A program made the translations under genes and the position numbers. From assembly GCF_947623445.1 (NCBI RefSeq), contig NC_135242.1, positions 434,001 to 498,000 on the forward strand: a stretch of 64,000 nucleotides of DNA, given 5' to 3'. Under the pieces are notes generated by a model. That model had not been told where the DNA came from and searched no databases. It saw nothing but the letters and a program-made list of their open reading frames with translations. The DNA comes from Clavelina lepadiformis. Lineage: Eukaryota > Chordata > Ascidiacea > Aplousobranchia > Clavelinidae. Shown here in pieces: positions 24,801 through 39,800 of the stretch (the stretch's first letter is position 1; the number at the start of each line of letters is the position of its first letter).

Positions 24801-27800
24801 TGCGAAACGCTTTTTGTTTATTTCGGAGAAATCTGTTTTATTCTGTGCAGCGCGCTTTCCATGCTGGGCTTTGATTTACTTTTATGCTGCTGATGAACCT
24901 GCGCAAGATGGAAGTCCACTGGCAAAATTTAACTTTTCATGGTTTGAACATTATTTGCAGATTTATGAATCCTGTTCCCTCTCTGCCAGTTACGACGATT
25001 AACTTCTTTTAAACTTTCCAGCTGACTCACGTCCATATAAGGAGCTTTCTCATCTCACTATTCTCCTGGGACCCGCCCACAATCCCACGCAATAAAGCCA
25101 TAAATACGTCACAATGACTTATTGTAATGCACTTCTCTGATTTGTGGTGTCCCATGAATTATACCGACGTCGTCCGCCGTAAAATTTCATCCCTGGCAGA
25201 AGGAGGCACGGTCTTACAGAAAGTGACGTTAACTACGTTGTGTTTGACATAAATAGAAGATCTTTACGTAGAAGGCGGCCGAGCCAAGTACACAAGACTC
25301 TGTTGACAGAGAGTTTGTCGAGAACGTCCAATGTTTGCCGTTGATTCTTTAATTTCCTCGCCACGGCTATAATCGCCTTTAATTTAATTGATTTCGCCGC
25401 CATACACGTTTAGAAACATGTCTCGGGCCTGAGCAAATAGCTCTGGAAAAGCTACCGAATAATGCCTCTATTATGAGGTCATAGAAACAAAATTTTAAAT
25501 TATGAAATATTTGTCATGTCAAAATATTTCATGCTAACATAATAATGACTCTTTGTCAACTGTTATATCCAGGACAATCAATGCATTGATCGTGACGACT
25601 GCCCTTGTCACCACGCCGGAAAGTTCTATGATAGGGGAAGCACCTTGGCCAGGGAATGCAACACTTGGTAGAAATTTAGTCTTCAATGCAGTGTTTTATT
25701 CAAAGCAATCCACTGAATAATATCCTATATTCTGTTTATACTTATTACGTGATGTAGACGTCATAAAGTCGAACGTGAAAAGTAATGGAAAACTTATATC
25801 ATAGACATCTTAATTATCCACAGCATCTGCGCGAAAGGGAAATGGAATTGTTCAAAACTCGAATGTTCTGCAAACTGCGTTGTCACGGGAGACGCCCATT
25901 ACGTCACATTCGATGGCGCGTTTTATTCATTCCAAGTGAGTTATTACGCGATTTCAAACCATCACCCTGCATAGGTCTATGCCCTATGGCGTCATAATTG
26001 TCAATGTTGGTCATGAAATAAAGTGAGTAAGAACAGTAGTGACTATGATAAATAGGGCCGGTGTTCCTACGTCATCGTCCGTGAGAATTCCGGTTTGTTC
26101 CAAGTCACTGCTGAAAATATCCCATGCGGCACTTCCGGGGTCGTCTGCACCAAGTCCATCTACGTCACAATAGGTACAGAAGACGAATAATTCATCGCGT
26201 GTGGAAATTTTGAAAGACGATTAAACTAATTTGCAGGTCACGTGACCGTGCATCTTTTGCGCGGTAAGAGAGTAACAGTGAACGGGGCCAGGGTCGGCAA
26301 GCTGCCACGTCACTATGGAAGTGACGTCATAGGCGATGATACGACGTACATGGATCTGTACCAGGCGGGGTTGTTCCTGATCGTCAATTGGCCAAAGCTT
26401 GGATTTACCATTTACTGGGATGGAGGTGACGTCACGTTACATCGCAATTTTGTCGAAATTTTGCGACTTTTTTCAAACAAATATTTTTTCAAAGGGACCC
26501 GGGTTCAAATCCGGTTGACGCCACAATACATGGGCAAAGTGTCAGGACTTTGCGGAAATTATGACATGACAATAAGGAATGATTTCACGACCCGTCTCGG
26601 TTCTCTGGAGACCTCGATGGCCATCTTCACTCAAGCGTGGAAAACTTCGCCTGTCTGCTTCGAGACTACACATTTTCATCGTGGATTCAACATGAACCCG
26701 TGTGAGGTTGGTTGACGCGGCGGAAATCGCTCATTTTATGGCGACGTCATCGTCATTTAGCGATGTACATTTTAGTTTCATCATTAAAGTGGTATGACGT
26801 CATCAATGACATACACAGTTCTCATTTGCAGAGTAACGAGCATCGCGTGGCCTGGGCTCGACACAAATGTTCGATCATCACAAGCGGAGAAATATTTGAA
26901 GAATGCCGGAATGTTGTTCCGCCACCTATTTACTACAACTGGTGTGTGCACGACGCATGCGCATGTAATGCGGGCGGCGATTGTGAGTGTGCGTGCACGG
27001 CTGTAAGTAGCTTGACAAAGTTGTAAAAGATCTAAACTCTATAGAATCCGGATTATTCTAAGAGCTCTCACCGCTCTACGCAGATAGCTGCCTACGCGCG
27101 AGCCTGTAGCGATCAACATGTATACGTAAGGTGGCGCTCGCAAGCCCTGTGTCCAATACAATGCGAAGGGAACAAGGTGTACATGGAATGCGGACCGGCG
27201 TGCCAGGAGAGCTGTACCAGCAATGGTGTGTTGGTCCGACTATGGCTAATTTGTCACTTGCAGGTTAACCAAGGTTGTCATGGTTACAGATACGTCATCG
27301 CGGTGCAAAGAGCTTCCGTGCGTTGAAGGATGTTTTTGCGCACCTGGTTTTGTCACGCGTGGTCGGCGATGCGTGAAGCGCTCAGAATGTCCGTGCGCGT
27401 GGGAAAATGGCGAATACGAACCCGGAACTACAGTCTTGGCGGATTGTCAGAACTGTACATGTCACAATGGGGAATGGACGTGTCAGGTAGGGCCACGCGT
27501 GTGTGCGTACACTTATGCATGTATTTTCGCGTGTGTGTATTTTGCGCACTTTTTTAAATTTTTCTCAAGGGAGAGAAATGTGATTCTTTGCTGCCATCTT
27601 GCGACGACGATAAATTGCTCTGCGAAGACAAAATTTCTTGCGTGCCGTTGCTATGGAGATGCGATTTCGAAGCAGACTGCATGGACGGTTCTGACGAAAG
27701 CGACTGTGATTGGTCGGAAGAAGAATGTCGTCATGCCGGTGGTCACGTGTGCGGAAGTGGTCAATGCGTTCTTCCTGCAGCAAAGTGGGTAGTTTCCATA

Positions 27801-30800
27801 ACAAACATTTAGCGACATTGTACTCTGTGACATCACAATGTTAATTTTAAGGTGCAACGGCGTTAGTGATTGCCTCGACGCATCTGATGAATTCGATTGT
27901 GACGTTACAAACTTCACCTGTGATGGGTTCTTGTGCAACAATGGGAAGTGCATCAAAGAATCATTGGTGTGTGACGGAAGATTAAGTTGCGGATTCGGGG
28001 ATTTTTCAGATGAATTAAGTTGCAAAGAAGTACGTGGTCGCGCCTCATCCCGAATTGCGCACATTTTGTGGTTCAATGAGTTTAAGACAAAATAAAAATT
28101 TTTAACTTCTCTGTTGAAGACAGACATCGGTTTCTCTGCTCTGGAACAAAACCAACTTTAATAAAACCTTCCTTTGTAGAATTGCTCATTATTACGTCAT
28201 TTTACTTGCAATAATGGGGATTGTATCAGTCGGAGAGCTTACTGTGACGGAAGACCTGATTGTGATGACGATAGTGATGAAATCAATTGCGTATGTCCTA
28301 CGTCATACTTTACATGTGCTGACGAAGAATGTGTGGAAAGAGAAAAACTTTGTGACTCAATAGAAGACTGTGCTGAGGGTAGTGATGACGTTTGAGGGTA
28401 AACTTAAAAGATTGCCATAATTTCCAATTATTGCGTAATACAGGGGAAGACGAACTGGAATGCATTCACATGTTAATTACGCCAACTACGTCAACAACAA
28501 CCACATTACCTACAACGTCATTAGAAGACAATACAACAGGTTTTTAGCTTAAATTTTGATTGACGTTTGACGTCTTCACAATGTTACGCGCATTAACTTC
28601 ACCAGAATGCCCGGAGTTCCATTGCAATTATGACGTAAGCAAATGTGTACAATGGGGCAAAGTGTGCGACAACAATTTCGATTGTCTTGACCATTCTGAC
28701 GAAACAGAGGAATGCTGGAGCGAGTGTGCTGAGGTGAGCGCACAAATACGAAGCTTTTTATAGAACCTTAACAGGAGAAATACATCAAGGATCACATGGA
28801 ACAATTTTTCTTCACTGATGCTGTGACAAAAACTTTGTCACTTCTGTTAATCGCGTTCACGTTCACGTTAAGTGTCTCATTCAACTAGATTATTGGTCGT
28901 TGTAGGTTATAGAGCCGTCGTATTCATCCAGAGTTGTATTTTAACATTTAGGTTTTCCGGTGTATACGGCACATTGACCACACTTTTGACATATCGTACA
29001 AGTTAACAAACCACGTTTGCTTTCTTATCACTTTCTTTACCAATCCCTGGGTATTTTAGCGCGATTGTGTGCACGCGCGGTTGATTAAGAGCTGCGCCTC
29101 GCAAATTGAGTTTATTTCAACTTCGTTTAAACAATCAGTGTCAGTAAGTTAATAAGCGGTCTGGTCGTTATCCAAGGGAAAGTACATGGCAGTTAAAGTG
29201 GCAAATAAACGTCATCTCGGAAGAATACCCGACTTATGCTCATTGAGGTTTTTTGTCATCTAGAAAAAGTTGCTAAATCTCGTTACCTAACGTATCCTCG
29301 TATGATGTAACAGACGGAATTAAGTTGCGATGGAGGGCTACGATGCTTAGATGTCAGGTTCTTGTGTGACGGATTCAATCAGTGTGAAGATGCCTCTGAC
29401 GAAGAGCATTGTGACGTCACAACAAGCTCGCCAAGCGCTGTTTGCATTGGGTGAGCACAACTTTTGTATGACGTATTAGTAACAGCAGATGATCTGTACA
29501 AGTATTCGTTGATCAGAGAGTTTCGCTGTAGCGACGGGGTCTGTATCAATGGATCGATGATCTGTGACGCAATAATTGATTGCGAGACTGGAGATGACGA
29601 AATCGGATGTAACCGCGCCGCTACCATGACAACAACGACATCGGGTATGACTGTTTCGGGCGGAAGCGACGAAAGTGATTAGAGCAACTTTCAATCAAGT
29701 TTTACTGCAAATAACATTATTATTACGCCATAGACGAGGAAATCGCACCAACAGTTGCGTCATGCAAGGGATACATGTGCAGGGACGGGAGGTGCATCCA
29801 CCTGGAGCAGGTGAGCTTCATCTTAAACTTCCTTCTCTTCCTCCTCCACAATCTTCTCCTTGCAGGTCTGCGATGACGTCAGTGATTGCCAAGATCACTT
29901 GGACGATGAGTTGATGACGTCATCAGATAGCCCTAGCAACGTGACTTCCTCAGATGAAGTTGGATGTGCCATGTGGGGCGCTTGGGATCAGTGGGGTAAG
30001 AAATTGTTACGTCACGTTAACGTCAGAGAATATAACCAGAAATGAGTTTCCAGGTGACTGTAGCCATTCATGCGGATCGGGCGTGCAATTACGTAACAGA
30101 ACATGCCCATCCATGCATGAAGAGGACAGGCACGTGACCAAGAAAGACCCCCTAAGGGGTGAATGCAAAGGAAAAGTCGCTTCAAGTCGACCTTGTTTCA
30201 TCGACGATTGTCCAAGTATGATGACATAATCATTGCGACATTAATTATTATGACGTGTGCTAATGCGATTGTTACATAGGCAAAGGAAACGAACTCACTG
30301 ATTGGTCTGACTGGTCACTCTGTAGCGCCACATGTGGCGGTGGTATTACTTCTAGGTGGCGTTCTTGTTCTGACGGGACGCAAAATTGCACTCTAGCGCT
30401 ACATCGTGGCCGTTACAGACAAGGGGTTCCGCTTCTCGAAATGCAATCTTGCGCGGAAAAAATATGCCCAGACCAAGAATGCGTCGGTGAATGATATACC
30501 AAGTCATTGTAACGTAATAATACCCATTGTCACATAAGCTTATATTGACGAGCAGGTAACAAAGCTTATTATGACTGTGGAAGCGACAATAAAAGCGTGT
30601 CCAGTTATTGCCCTTTGACCTGTCGTGACCTCATAAGAGGAGGGAAGGCGACCTGCGTTACAAACAAAGCCAACAAAGGGTGCCAACAAGGGTGCCATTG
30701 TCCTCCTGGTTACGTCACAATCAATGAAAGCAGCACGCAATGTGTAACAATTGGGGATTGTCCCTGCTATGAGAATGGGAAGGTAAGTTGCCATGAAATG

Positions 30801-33800
30801 ATGGAGCTGGCAGGCAAAGCAGTTGGACGTCCAAGTCACAAATAGTCAGTTGTCATATATTTATGGCAGACTTACGAACGTGGTGACGAAGTTAGAAGAA
30901 AAGACACTTGCCAAATTTGTCGATGTTCCGGCGGTGGTCGATTGCGTGATTGTAGGGATGATCCCTCTTGTGACGTTACAAAACTGTGCGGTTGGAGTGA
31001 GTGGTCGGACTGGGGCCCTTGTTTTGGGCCGTGTGGAGTAAACGGGGTACAATGGGCTTTCAGGTCCCCATTCCACCCCAGCAGGTAGCCGAGTTGTGCG
31101 GGAATAACCCCTAAATAGAGAAGCGACCTTAAATTTCCATGTGTGCCAGGTACGGTCAAAAACGTCAGTGCCAGGGAAGCTACCGGAAGTCCAGAAGATG
31201 CCCCTCAGCACAGTGTAAAACATGTGACGTCAATAATACATCACGCAAAGTTGGAGAACAATGGAAGATTTCGTCATGTAGGTTGTGCAAGTGCAAAGAT
31301 GACCGATCAGTTGATTGTGTGAGGTAACAAAGCTCCACAAAGCTGCGATATGAAAACTTGAACTAGTTGTCATAAATTCAATTGTTAAATTTCTGCAACA
31401 ACTTCAGGTTTTGCAAATTCGCTACAATTGGTTGCCCTGGAAACCAAACACTCGTCGAACCAATCGAAGAAGAGAATTGTTGCTATTGCCAGGATACAAG
31501 TAAGTGTGACGTCATGAACTATGACTAGATTATATCAGGTGACGATTACCTCATTAAATTTGAAAAGACCTCATACAGATAAAAGCGAGCTCTGGTATCC
31601 TCCGCAAAGCAACCGAGAGAAATCAGAAGAGTTTACGGTAAAAAGTGAAAATATTTTAATTATAAAATTTTATTTGTTTTATATTTGTTATGTCGTCTTG
31701 AGCAGAGGAATTCTTTGATTGCCGGCGATGGAGATAGTTTAAGATTCAAATCATCGTTTAGCCGCAGTTACACAGATTATAATTAACGAAATTAATAACT
31801 TTGGAAAGTACCAGTTAGTACATAGTTCTATTTCGTAGCAATTCTGTTGACTTATCGCGCCACCTGTAGTTACAATAAACTTCCTTCATTTTCAATCTGA
31901 ACAGAATAAAACCGCATTCCCTGGTTCCACGTATACAGGAAGCGCAACACTGCCATCGTGCGGCGTGACTCAACACCGCTGCAAGCAATCACACGAATGT
32001 CTTCCCAGGTCTGATCTCGTGCACATTGCGTCATAATTTTATTTCCTTTGTGATAATCTTGTCTCTTTTGGCATTCAGGAGTTTCCTTTGTGATGACGTC
32101 ACGCATTGCATCGATGGATCCGACGAAGACGAGGAACTATGTCGTCATCCAGCTGACATGAATGAAGATCACGACTGCAGATTTTCTGATTGGTCAAAAT
32201 GGACGCCTTGCTCCCACACGTGCGGAATGGGGCAAGAGTTTCGTCACAGAGGATTTCGTTCTACGATGACGTCATCACTAGAGAACACATGCGTGGGGCC
32301 TGTCCAGGCCTTCAGGTAGATATTCGTGTGTCGTCATCACATGAAGATGTCATCGCGGTTTGATAAGTTCAAATATTCCACAGACCCTGCTTCTTAAAAT
32401 CCTGTCCACGTCACGGAAGCTGGTCGCCATGGCAACGTTGGTCTCGGTGCAGCCGCACTTGCGGAGGGGGAATCCAAGCTCGGAAAAGATTTTGCGACTC
32501 ACCGGCGCCACTAAACAGCGGTATAGAGTGTCCGGGGGTTAACTTGGAGACAAGGTTGTGCAACCCCGGCCCCTGTGTGCCCTGGTTATGCTCCGGGGGC
32601 AAGATACTCCTGAACGGTACCGAATGCCCCGGGTTCGAGCTCTGCTCCCAATCTTGTGCTGACTTAAGCTCTGACGTCAGATGTAAGTCAGAATGTTTGC
32701 TACGTAACAATGAGGGAGGATGTTTTTGTCCGACTGGAAAGTATTTTCAGGACGGAAATTGCGTCACTCAGGAAAAATGCAGGTAAGACATAGCTGATGA
32801 CGTCATTACAACGTTGAAGTGCTACTACCTCCTTTTTACGACAGATGCTCGATAAATCGCGTCGAACATGATCCCGGATCGCGCGTTTTCATGAATGGGT
32901 GTGAATGTATCTGCACCAATGGGGTGGCGCAATGCTCCATGGAATGCAATCTTGACTGTGGTTGGTCGGCTTGGACCACGTGGTCTCATTGTGATCGGTG
33001 AGTGGAGCCGATTAGAACCAATCACCTTTCTTCATTTTCAACGATTATCTGATAATTCTAGAACATGCGGGGTCGCAGGGTGGCGCCATCGATTTCGATC
33101 CCCCAATAACCCCAGCACGGTGGGCACTAGAGGTAAAAAATGCTCCGGAGGAGGGCACGAGACGAAAACGTGCTCCTACACCCCGTGCCCCCCGACGTGG
33201 GGTGAATGGGGCTACTGGGGGCAGTGCTCAAGTTCATGCGGGGTCGGGCGACAAATCAGGAGGCGACAGTGCGAGGGTGGGTCCATAGACATCGAATAAC
33301 AATGTTCAAGTGTGGATTTAGCGCAGGACAAGACTCAGCTGGTTAACCTTTGGCGCCATTTAGTGGTCGAGCTGGTTCATTGACTTCATTTCTACGAATC
33401 TTTTTTTCAGTTGACGGTCAAAAGGCATCCACGTCGTTCTGCACTCTCGGAGGAAATGATGTCACTTATCGACAGAGCAAGATATGCACCAACGTTGATG
33501 ACGTCACTGAGTGCAAAACATGTCTATCCAACATGGTATACAAATGCGTCAAGTGTCCACGAACATGCGATGACGTAAGCACTAACGTCACAAAAAGATG
33601 TTTGCAGAAGTGCGCGTGGACGTGCGCCTGTGAGGAAGGAAAATATCTGCAGGTGGGTGAACGTCACAAAGCATGATTCGCACATAACAATGACATAACA
33701 ATATGATCTGACCAGAGATTTCCGCTTGCAGGGGAAAGAATGTCTCCCCCTCTCCAACTGCTCTTGTCACGTCATCGATCACGTAAAAAGCTCGACAGCC

Positions 33801-36800
33801 AATGAGAAACTGCAGCCAGGAGAAAGCTTCCAATCAGATTGCAACACGTGTACTTGTGTCAATGGAAGTGTAATTTGCACCAATGAGAGTTGTTCTAGTC
33901 TCACAGTTGCATCTTGGGAATGGTCTCCATGGAGCCGGTGGTCTCGGTGCAGTCGTACTTGCGTCGACATGTGAGCATCCTGACTGTTTGTAAAGTTTAG
34001 TCTGTATATTTTTACTCTTTGAAACCCTAATTGAACAAATGGCTCCTTGAAAGAGCTTCAAAAAAGTGTCTTCATTCAGCTCCAACATAATCTCCACTTC
34101 TCTGGGCGTGAAAACAAGATACAGGCAGTGTCTACCGAAACATGACGTCAGTACACATGACGTCACTTCCGGATTATGCGCAGGACCTCGAGAACAGTCG
34201 AGCCAATGTGGGCTGACTCTTTGCCTGCCCCAGTCCTCGTGGATGCCGTGGTCCGCTTGGTCCGACTGCGACAGGTGAGTCATAATCGCCATTAACTTCG
34301 TCATAATGACACTCATTATCATGTACGCAGGACATGTGGGGGTGGGGTTCAAAGGTCAAGCAGGAAGTGCAGAGATAGGAGCGAGTTGGGCAGAGTTACA
34401 TGTGAAGGGAGTGACGTCAAGGTGGGATGACGTCAAGAACCCGATCAGGCAGTAGATCAGTGAATTAATCGGCAAAATATTTTATCCAGGCGAGGGCGTG
34501 CAATCTGCGTCCTTGTAGGAATGAGAAGTGTCCTGCAGGATCAATCTTTGTAACGGAATGTCAGCCGCCGTGTGGTATCGGTGCGTTATCGATCACGGGG
34601 CATTACGTCACTTCTAATTTTAAAGTTGGATGTTATTACAGAAAACACTTGCCAACGAATGATAGAAGATACGTCATCAGAGAAGTATTGCAACCATGGT
34701 AACAGAAGCATTTGTGACGTGGGTTACTGTAAATGCATTAACGACCTCATGTGGCAGGACGGTGAATGCGTCCCACATTATCAATGCAATTGTAACGTCA
34801 TGAAGAAAGTATATAAGTAGGTTGTGGTTAAACCAGAAGTTTCATTGTTTTCGTTTTAATGGCGCACAAGGCAACGTGACGTAATAATCCAATTCCAGGT
34901 CTAACTCCACATTCTCCATCGGCTCCTGCACCACGTGTCAATGCCGCAATGGCGCCCTCGTTTGTCGACCCAAAACTTCGTCGAACGGTTCTTCTGTTTG
35001 TGATGTCAACCAACCGTGCTATGATGACGCAAGCAGTGGCGTCACCTGGACGAGTTGGACGTCATGTAGCAAGTCGTGTGACGTAGGAGTGAGGAGACGT
35101 TTCAGGTTGGGCCCAGTAAGTGATGTCGATGTTTGATTATGACGTCACAACTGGCTTCTCTGTTTCCAGCGTCCCCCCCAACAATGGAATGACCAATCAT
35201 ATTGGGTCTTGGTGTCGTCATTCAAGTGAGCAACAAGAAGACTGTAATGTGATGTCATGCACACGTCATAATGCCGACTGCGGAGGTAGCTCATGGTTCA
35301 TGGTTAACAAACTGTCTTATATTTTATTCAAGCCGCAGCGATATGTCTTTACATTTGATTGGTTTACTTGTCTAGGCGACTGTTACGTCCCTTCCGGCAA
35401 CACCTCCGACCACAACTTTACCACTGGATGGGGCTGGTGGTCATCGTGGGGGGCTTGTAGTACAACGTGCGTGAGAAAATCAGAAGATTCGTGGCGTCAT
35501 AGATACCGGAAGTGCTACACTGCCAACAACAGGTGATTTGTCTGCAAGAGCTTTGCTATTTTAAGCTATCTTTGTTCACGTAATAATATATTCTTCTGTG
35601 ACGTCACAATTAGCTATGGTTGCGTCGGATCTGATTCACAAACTTCACTCTGTGATGTCTCTTTACTGCCATCATGTGACCATGATGAAATATGGAAGCA
35701 GTGGTCTGATTGGTCGGCGTGCTCAGTCACGTGTTCCGGGAAGGGCGCCTTATACCAGACACGGATAAGAGTGTGCAAAGGTACCCCTCCGATTCCGGCC
35801 CGGTCAAGTGCAATGGATGAAAATCTTTTATTTTTTTACTGACAGGGTCAGACTGTGTTGGATCTGGCTTGGAGCGAAAGTTGTGTCCCTGGCAGGGAAA
35901 TTTAAACAACTGTTACAACGGCACTCTGCCGCCCACCAGTGACCAAGAATGCGCCAATCAGATTAATGGGAGTCGATTTGAACGTTGTGGGCCTGAATGC
36001 GCCACCACGTGTTCAGGAACACAGGTTGTGGCAAATATTCTGGATGGTAGAGACAGCATCAAAATATTTATGTGCTTGAAACATTCACAAACTGATTTCG
36101 ATTTAGATTTGTTCCAAAACTTGTCAACCTGGATGTCACTGCCCCCCTGGGAAAGTTTTAAATTTTGGCGGGAAATCTTGCGTCGAACTGTCCCGGTGCA
36201 AGTGCTTTAGCGCCCTCACTCGAAAATACTACCAACCAAGAGAGGTGTGAGCATATATAAGATGTCGTTGTAGTAACCGATGACGTTTCAACAGCAATCG
36301 TCTTTGTGTCTTGTGCAGAGGTTCATTTTAGATGGATCCTTTCCACGTAACTGCAGCTGTGATGACGGCATAATACAGTGTGAGGACTATCGCACTACGT
36401 CACAATTATATCATTGGTCGCACTGGACTGCTTGTAGCAGGTTAGATTTCAACTTGAACTTGCGAATTACTTACAGCGACGTTCTAATCCGCCTCATATC
36501 CCTAGGTTATGTGGAAAGCAGGAGAGGTTCAGGTATCGCTCCTGTCCAATCAACGCCTCGCATTCCTATAACACAAGTGACGTCATCGGAAGAATATTAA
36601 TTGGACCGCCATCTGCCGGCATCCAAGTGGAAAAGAGTCAGTGCCGAATCTATCCAAACTGCACCGAATTCTGGGCGAAACCATCACCGTGGGGGGAGTG
36701 GGGAGCATGGACGGAATGTACGTGCATGACGTCACACATGACAAGAAGAAGAGCCTGCAACAACATGACGTCATGCAAAGGACCGCGGATCCAGACGAAG

Positions 36801-39800
36801 CCGTGTCGGTAAGATCAAATGACGCAGTGGTCTGTTGCATTGTGGGATAATTCGCTACTTGTCATAGGTACCACGTGTCAAAGTGTGACGGCAGATGCCC
36901 TTCCGGGTTAACCCTTGACCCATGCCCTAGGTCAAACTGCGTCACATCCTGTTTTCAGCTGTCGTCAGAAGCACAATGCGTGGATTATAACGTCACAACA
37001 ACAGGATCAGGTTTGTCAGACAGTGATAATCTTGCAGCTATGGTCAAAGTTAAACATCTGCATCACAGATGAATGTAAACAAGTGATTCTTACGTAACAA
37101 TAAGATCGGCAGCGTCGTTGGGATAGATGTGTCCCACAGTGCACTTGTCCAGATGATCTTCTCATAAATCCAACCAACCAGGAAGGAGTATTTGAGTGCG
37201 TACCACCGGAACAATGTTCTTGTTTTCTTTTTGACGACATAATTACTCTCGGTAAGTTTCCAGTCTTTAAATGGGTCATTAATTTGCACCCCGAGAATGA
37301 AATTGTGAATTTGTTCAGATGGAACAAACAAAATGAATGACGTCGTTTTACGAATCGGTGTGAATAAAACATTCCAAAACTCCTGCAAGAACTGCACTTG
37401 TCATCACAATGCTGATCTAAATTGTGATGTCATCAAATCGTCATCAAATGGTATCTTTTTTTGCATTAGACATCCGACTAATATTGATATTTAAGAGAAT
37501 TTACAAAAATTTATCACCATCTTTGCTGCAGATTCGGCTTGCACATTAAAAGAAGAAAACAGGAAATGGAAACCCTGGTCCGGATGGAGTGAATGCTCTC
37601 AGTCCTGTAATAGCGGCATCCAGTTTCGGGTTAGAGTCTGCGAACATCCACCGTGTGCTGGCGCTAACGAGCAGGTGGGCACAAGAATGAGCATTTTACG
37701 AAATAATTTAAAATCAAGAAGTAAAAATGATCTTCACTCCAGACCCAAAACTGCAACAATGACGTATCATGCAGTATGACGTCATGGGAAGCATGGAGCG
37801 CGTGTTCGAAGTCGTGCGGTTATGGGGTCAAATCCCGGTCAAGACAGTGCAGGGCAGGGCACCGGTGCGGGGAGGACAAGCTGCTGCAATTAAGCAAATG
37901 TTATGCTGAGTGGGTGACGTCAGGTTTATGTATTCACGGTGACAGTTAATATCCACGTCAAAAGATTAATGACGAAATAACTTTGCAGCAAATCGTGTCC
38001 ACCATCATATACAAATTGGTCGCCGTGGTCCTCGTGTGACGTTTCATGCGGATTAGGTCATCAATTACGTCACAAGGAGTGCCGGAATTCAACCGACAGG
38101 CGAGACCTTGTGCAAATGATAATCCTTGAAGAAATATTATTGAAGGGATGACTAATTCTGGAATTTCTTTCAGCCTTCCGCAATATCTTTGTGAAGAAGG
38201 TTTACGTCATTCTGACGTCAACTCAACAAGTAGCAGGGAAATGAGACAATGCTTTGGGAAAGCGTGCAGTGATGTCAGAAATACGTCATACGGTTGGACG
38301 GAATGGTCTTCTTGGTCTCTGTGTGAAGGAGGTTGTGGGAAGGGAATTCAAAGAAAGTCACGCCGCTGTATTTCACACCGATCCGTGCCTAATAACACAG
38401 ACGTGGAATCCAATCGCTGTACAGGTATTGACGTCAATAATTATTATTACATGGTGGTGACATCACATATCATGAGATGTTGTACATTTGTAATCATGTT
38501 GAAGAGTGCGATGATTTTATCAAGTCAATGTAACAATTATGAAAACGTGTCGTGGTAAATCTCTCAATGATAATTGGTTAATCTAATCAGGTGACCCAGT
38601 AACTCGCCGAAGATGTTCCTCACTGCCCTGTCCCGACCACTCAACTTCCGCCCTCTGCCCCCCCGGAATGACGTCAGAACGTTTATGTGACAATTGCTTA
38701 CGTAACGATGATGGAATGTACTACCGCCAACCGTTGTCGTGCGTGGAAATGACCTCTGGTAAACCTCTTAACTGACCTTGACCTCGAGTTCAAACCACAA
38801 GTCGACAGTTAACGTCATAATTTCTTCGTTCAGGCTCAATTCTTCCTTGCAACGCCACCCAGTGTCGGGAGGTGTGTGTTTGTAGTGGGGGGAAGATCCT
38901 CCAGACGAACGCGGAGGAGTCGGCCCAGTGCGTCGCCCCCGCCCACTGCGAATGTCGCGATCAAGACCATCGGGCCTTTCCACCCGGCGCAAGGTGGATT
39001 GTGACGTCACCAAACCAAGCAGGAAACGTGTGCACGTGAGTAGTAATACGTCATAATTAGTGTATTACGTCAGAGGTTACATCGAAACTCAATGTTATTT
39101 CGTCATCAGCGCCAATTGCTCTTGCTCTGCGGGCCGAGTCATTTGCGTGCAAAACCATTGTACATCACGTGATCTGTGTTCTTGGAGCGAGTGGGGCGCA
39201 TGGACATCTTGTAACTCAAGTTGCTATGGTAATCAATGATTTCATAGTAACAAATTTTGACGTGTCAAAATTTTACAAGCGAACCCTTTGTAGATCATAC
39301 GTCACCGACGGCTCGATTCCGCTTCAGAGCCTCCAATGCGTCATCAAACGCTGATGGTGTTTGTGGTGATGACGCAATGCAAGCAGAACATTGTAACGAC
39401 ATAATTCCGTGCCCAATCGAAAACGCGACGTACAACGTCACGAATACGTCATGCAGTGAGGACTGCCCGGAAATTACGTGTAGAGATAGCGAGGTTAAAA
39501 GTAGGAAGGAAGGAGATTGTTGTATGACGTGTCAGGCAGAGATTGGTGAGTTTATTTCACACCAATTCAATAAGAAGCAAGTTAGATATTTTCATTCCAT
39601 TTCATTCCTTTATAAAGATGAAGGAAGTTTCCACGCATGCGCAGCTCGCAGCGAAATTAAAAACTTCTCATTGGACGGATGTGAATCACGTGATATTAAC
39701 ATCACATATTGCGCTGGATATTGCCATTCCTCTGTCCACGTGATTCCTTACGTAAGTGCCTTTTTATCTATTATTACGTCATAATACATAAACGCACAGA

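Noticed and set aside
26499..26514. Near-perfect pol III B box / T-arm-like CCGGGTTCAAATCCGG
   Set aside because: It lies inside a vWD exon encoding RVQIRL, with no A box or tRNA stems at the right distance; coincidence.
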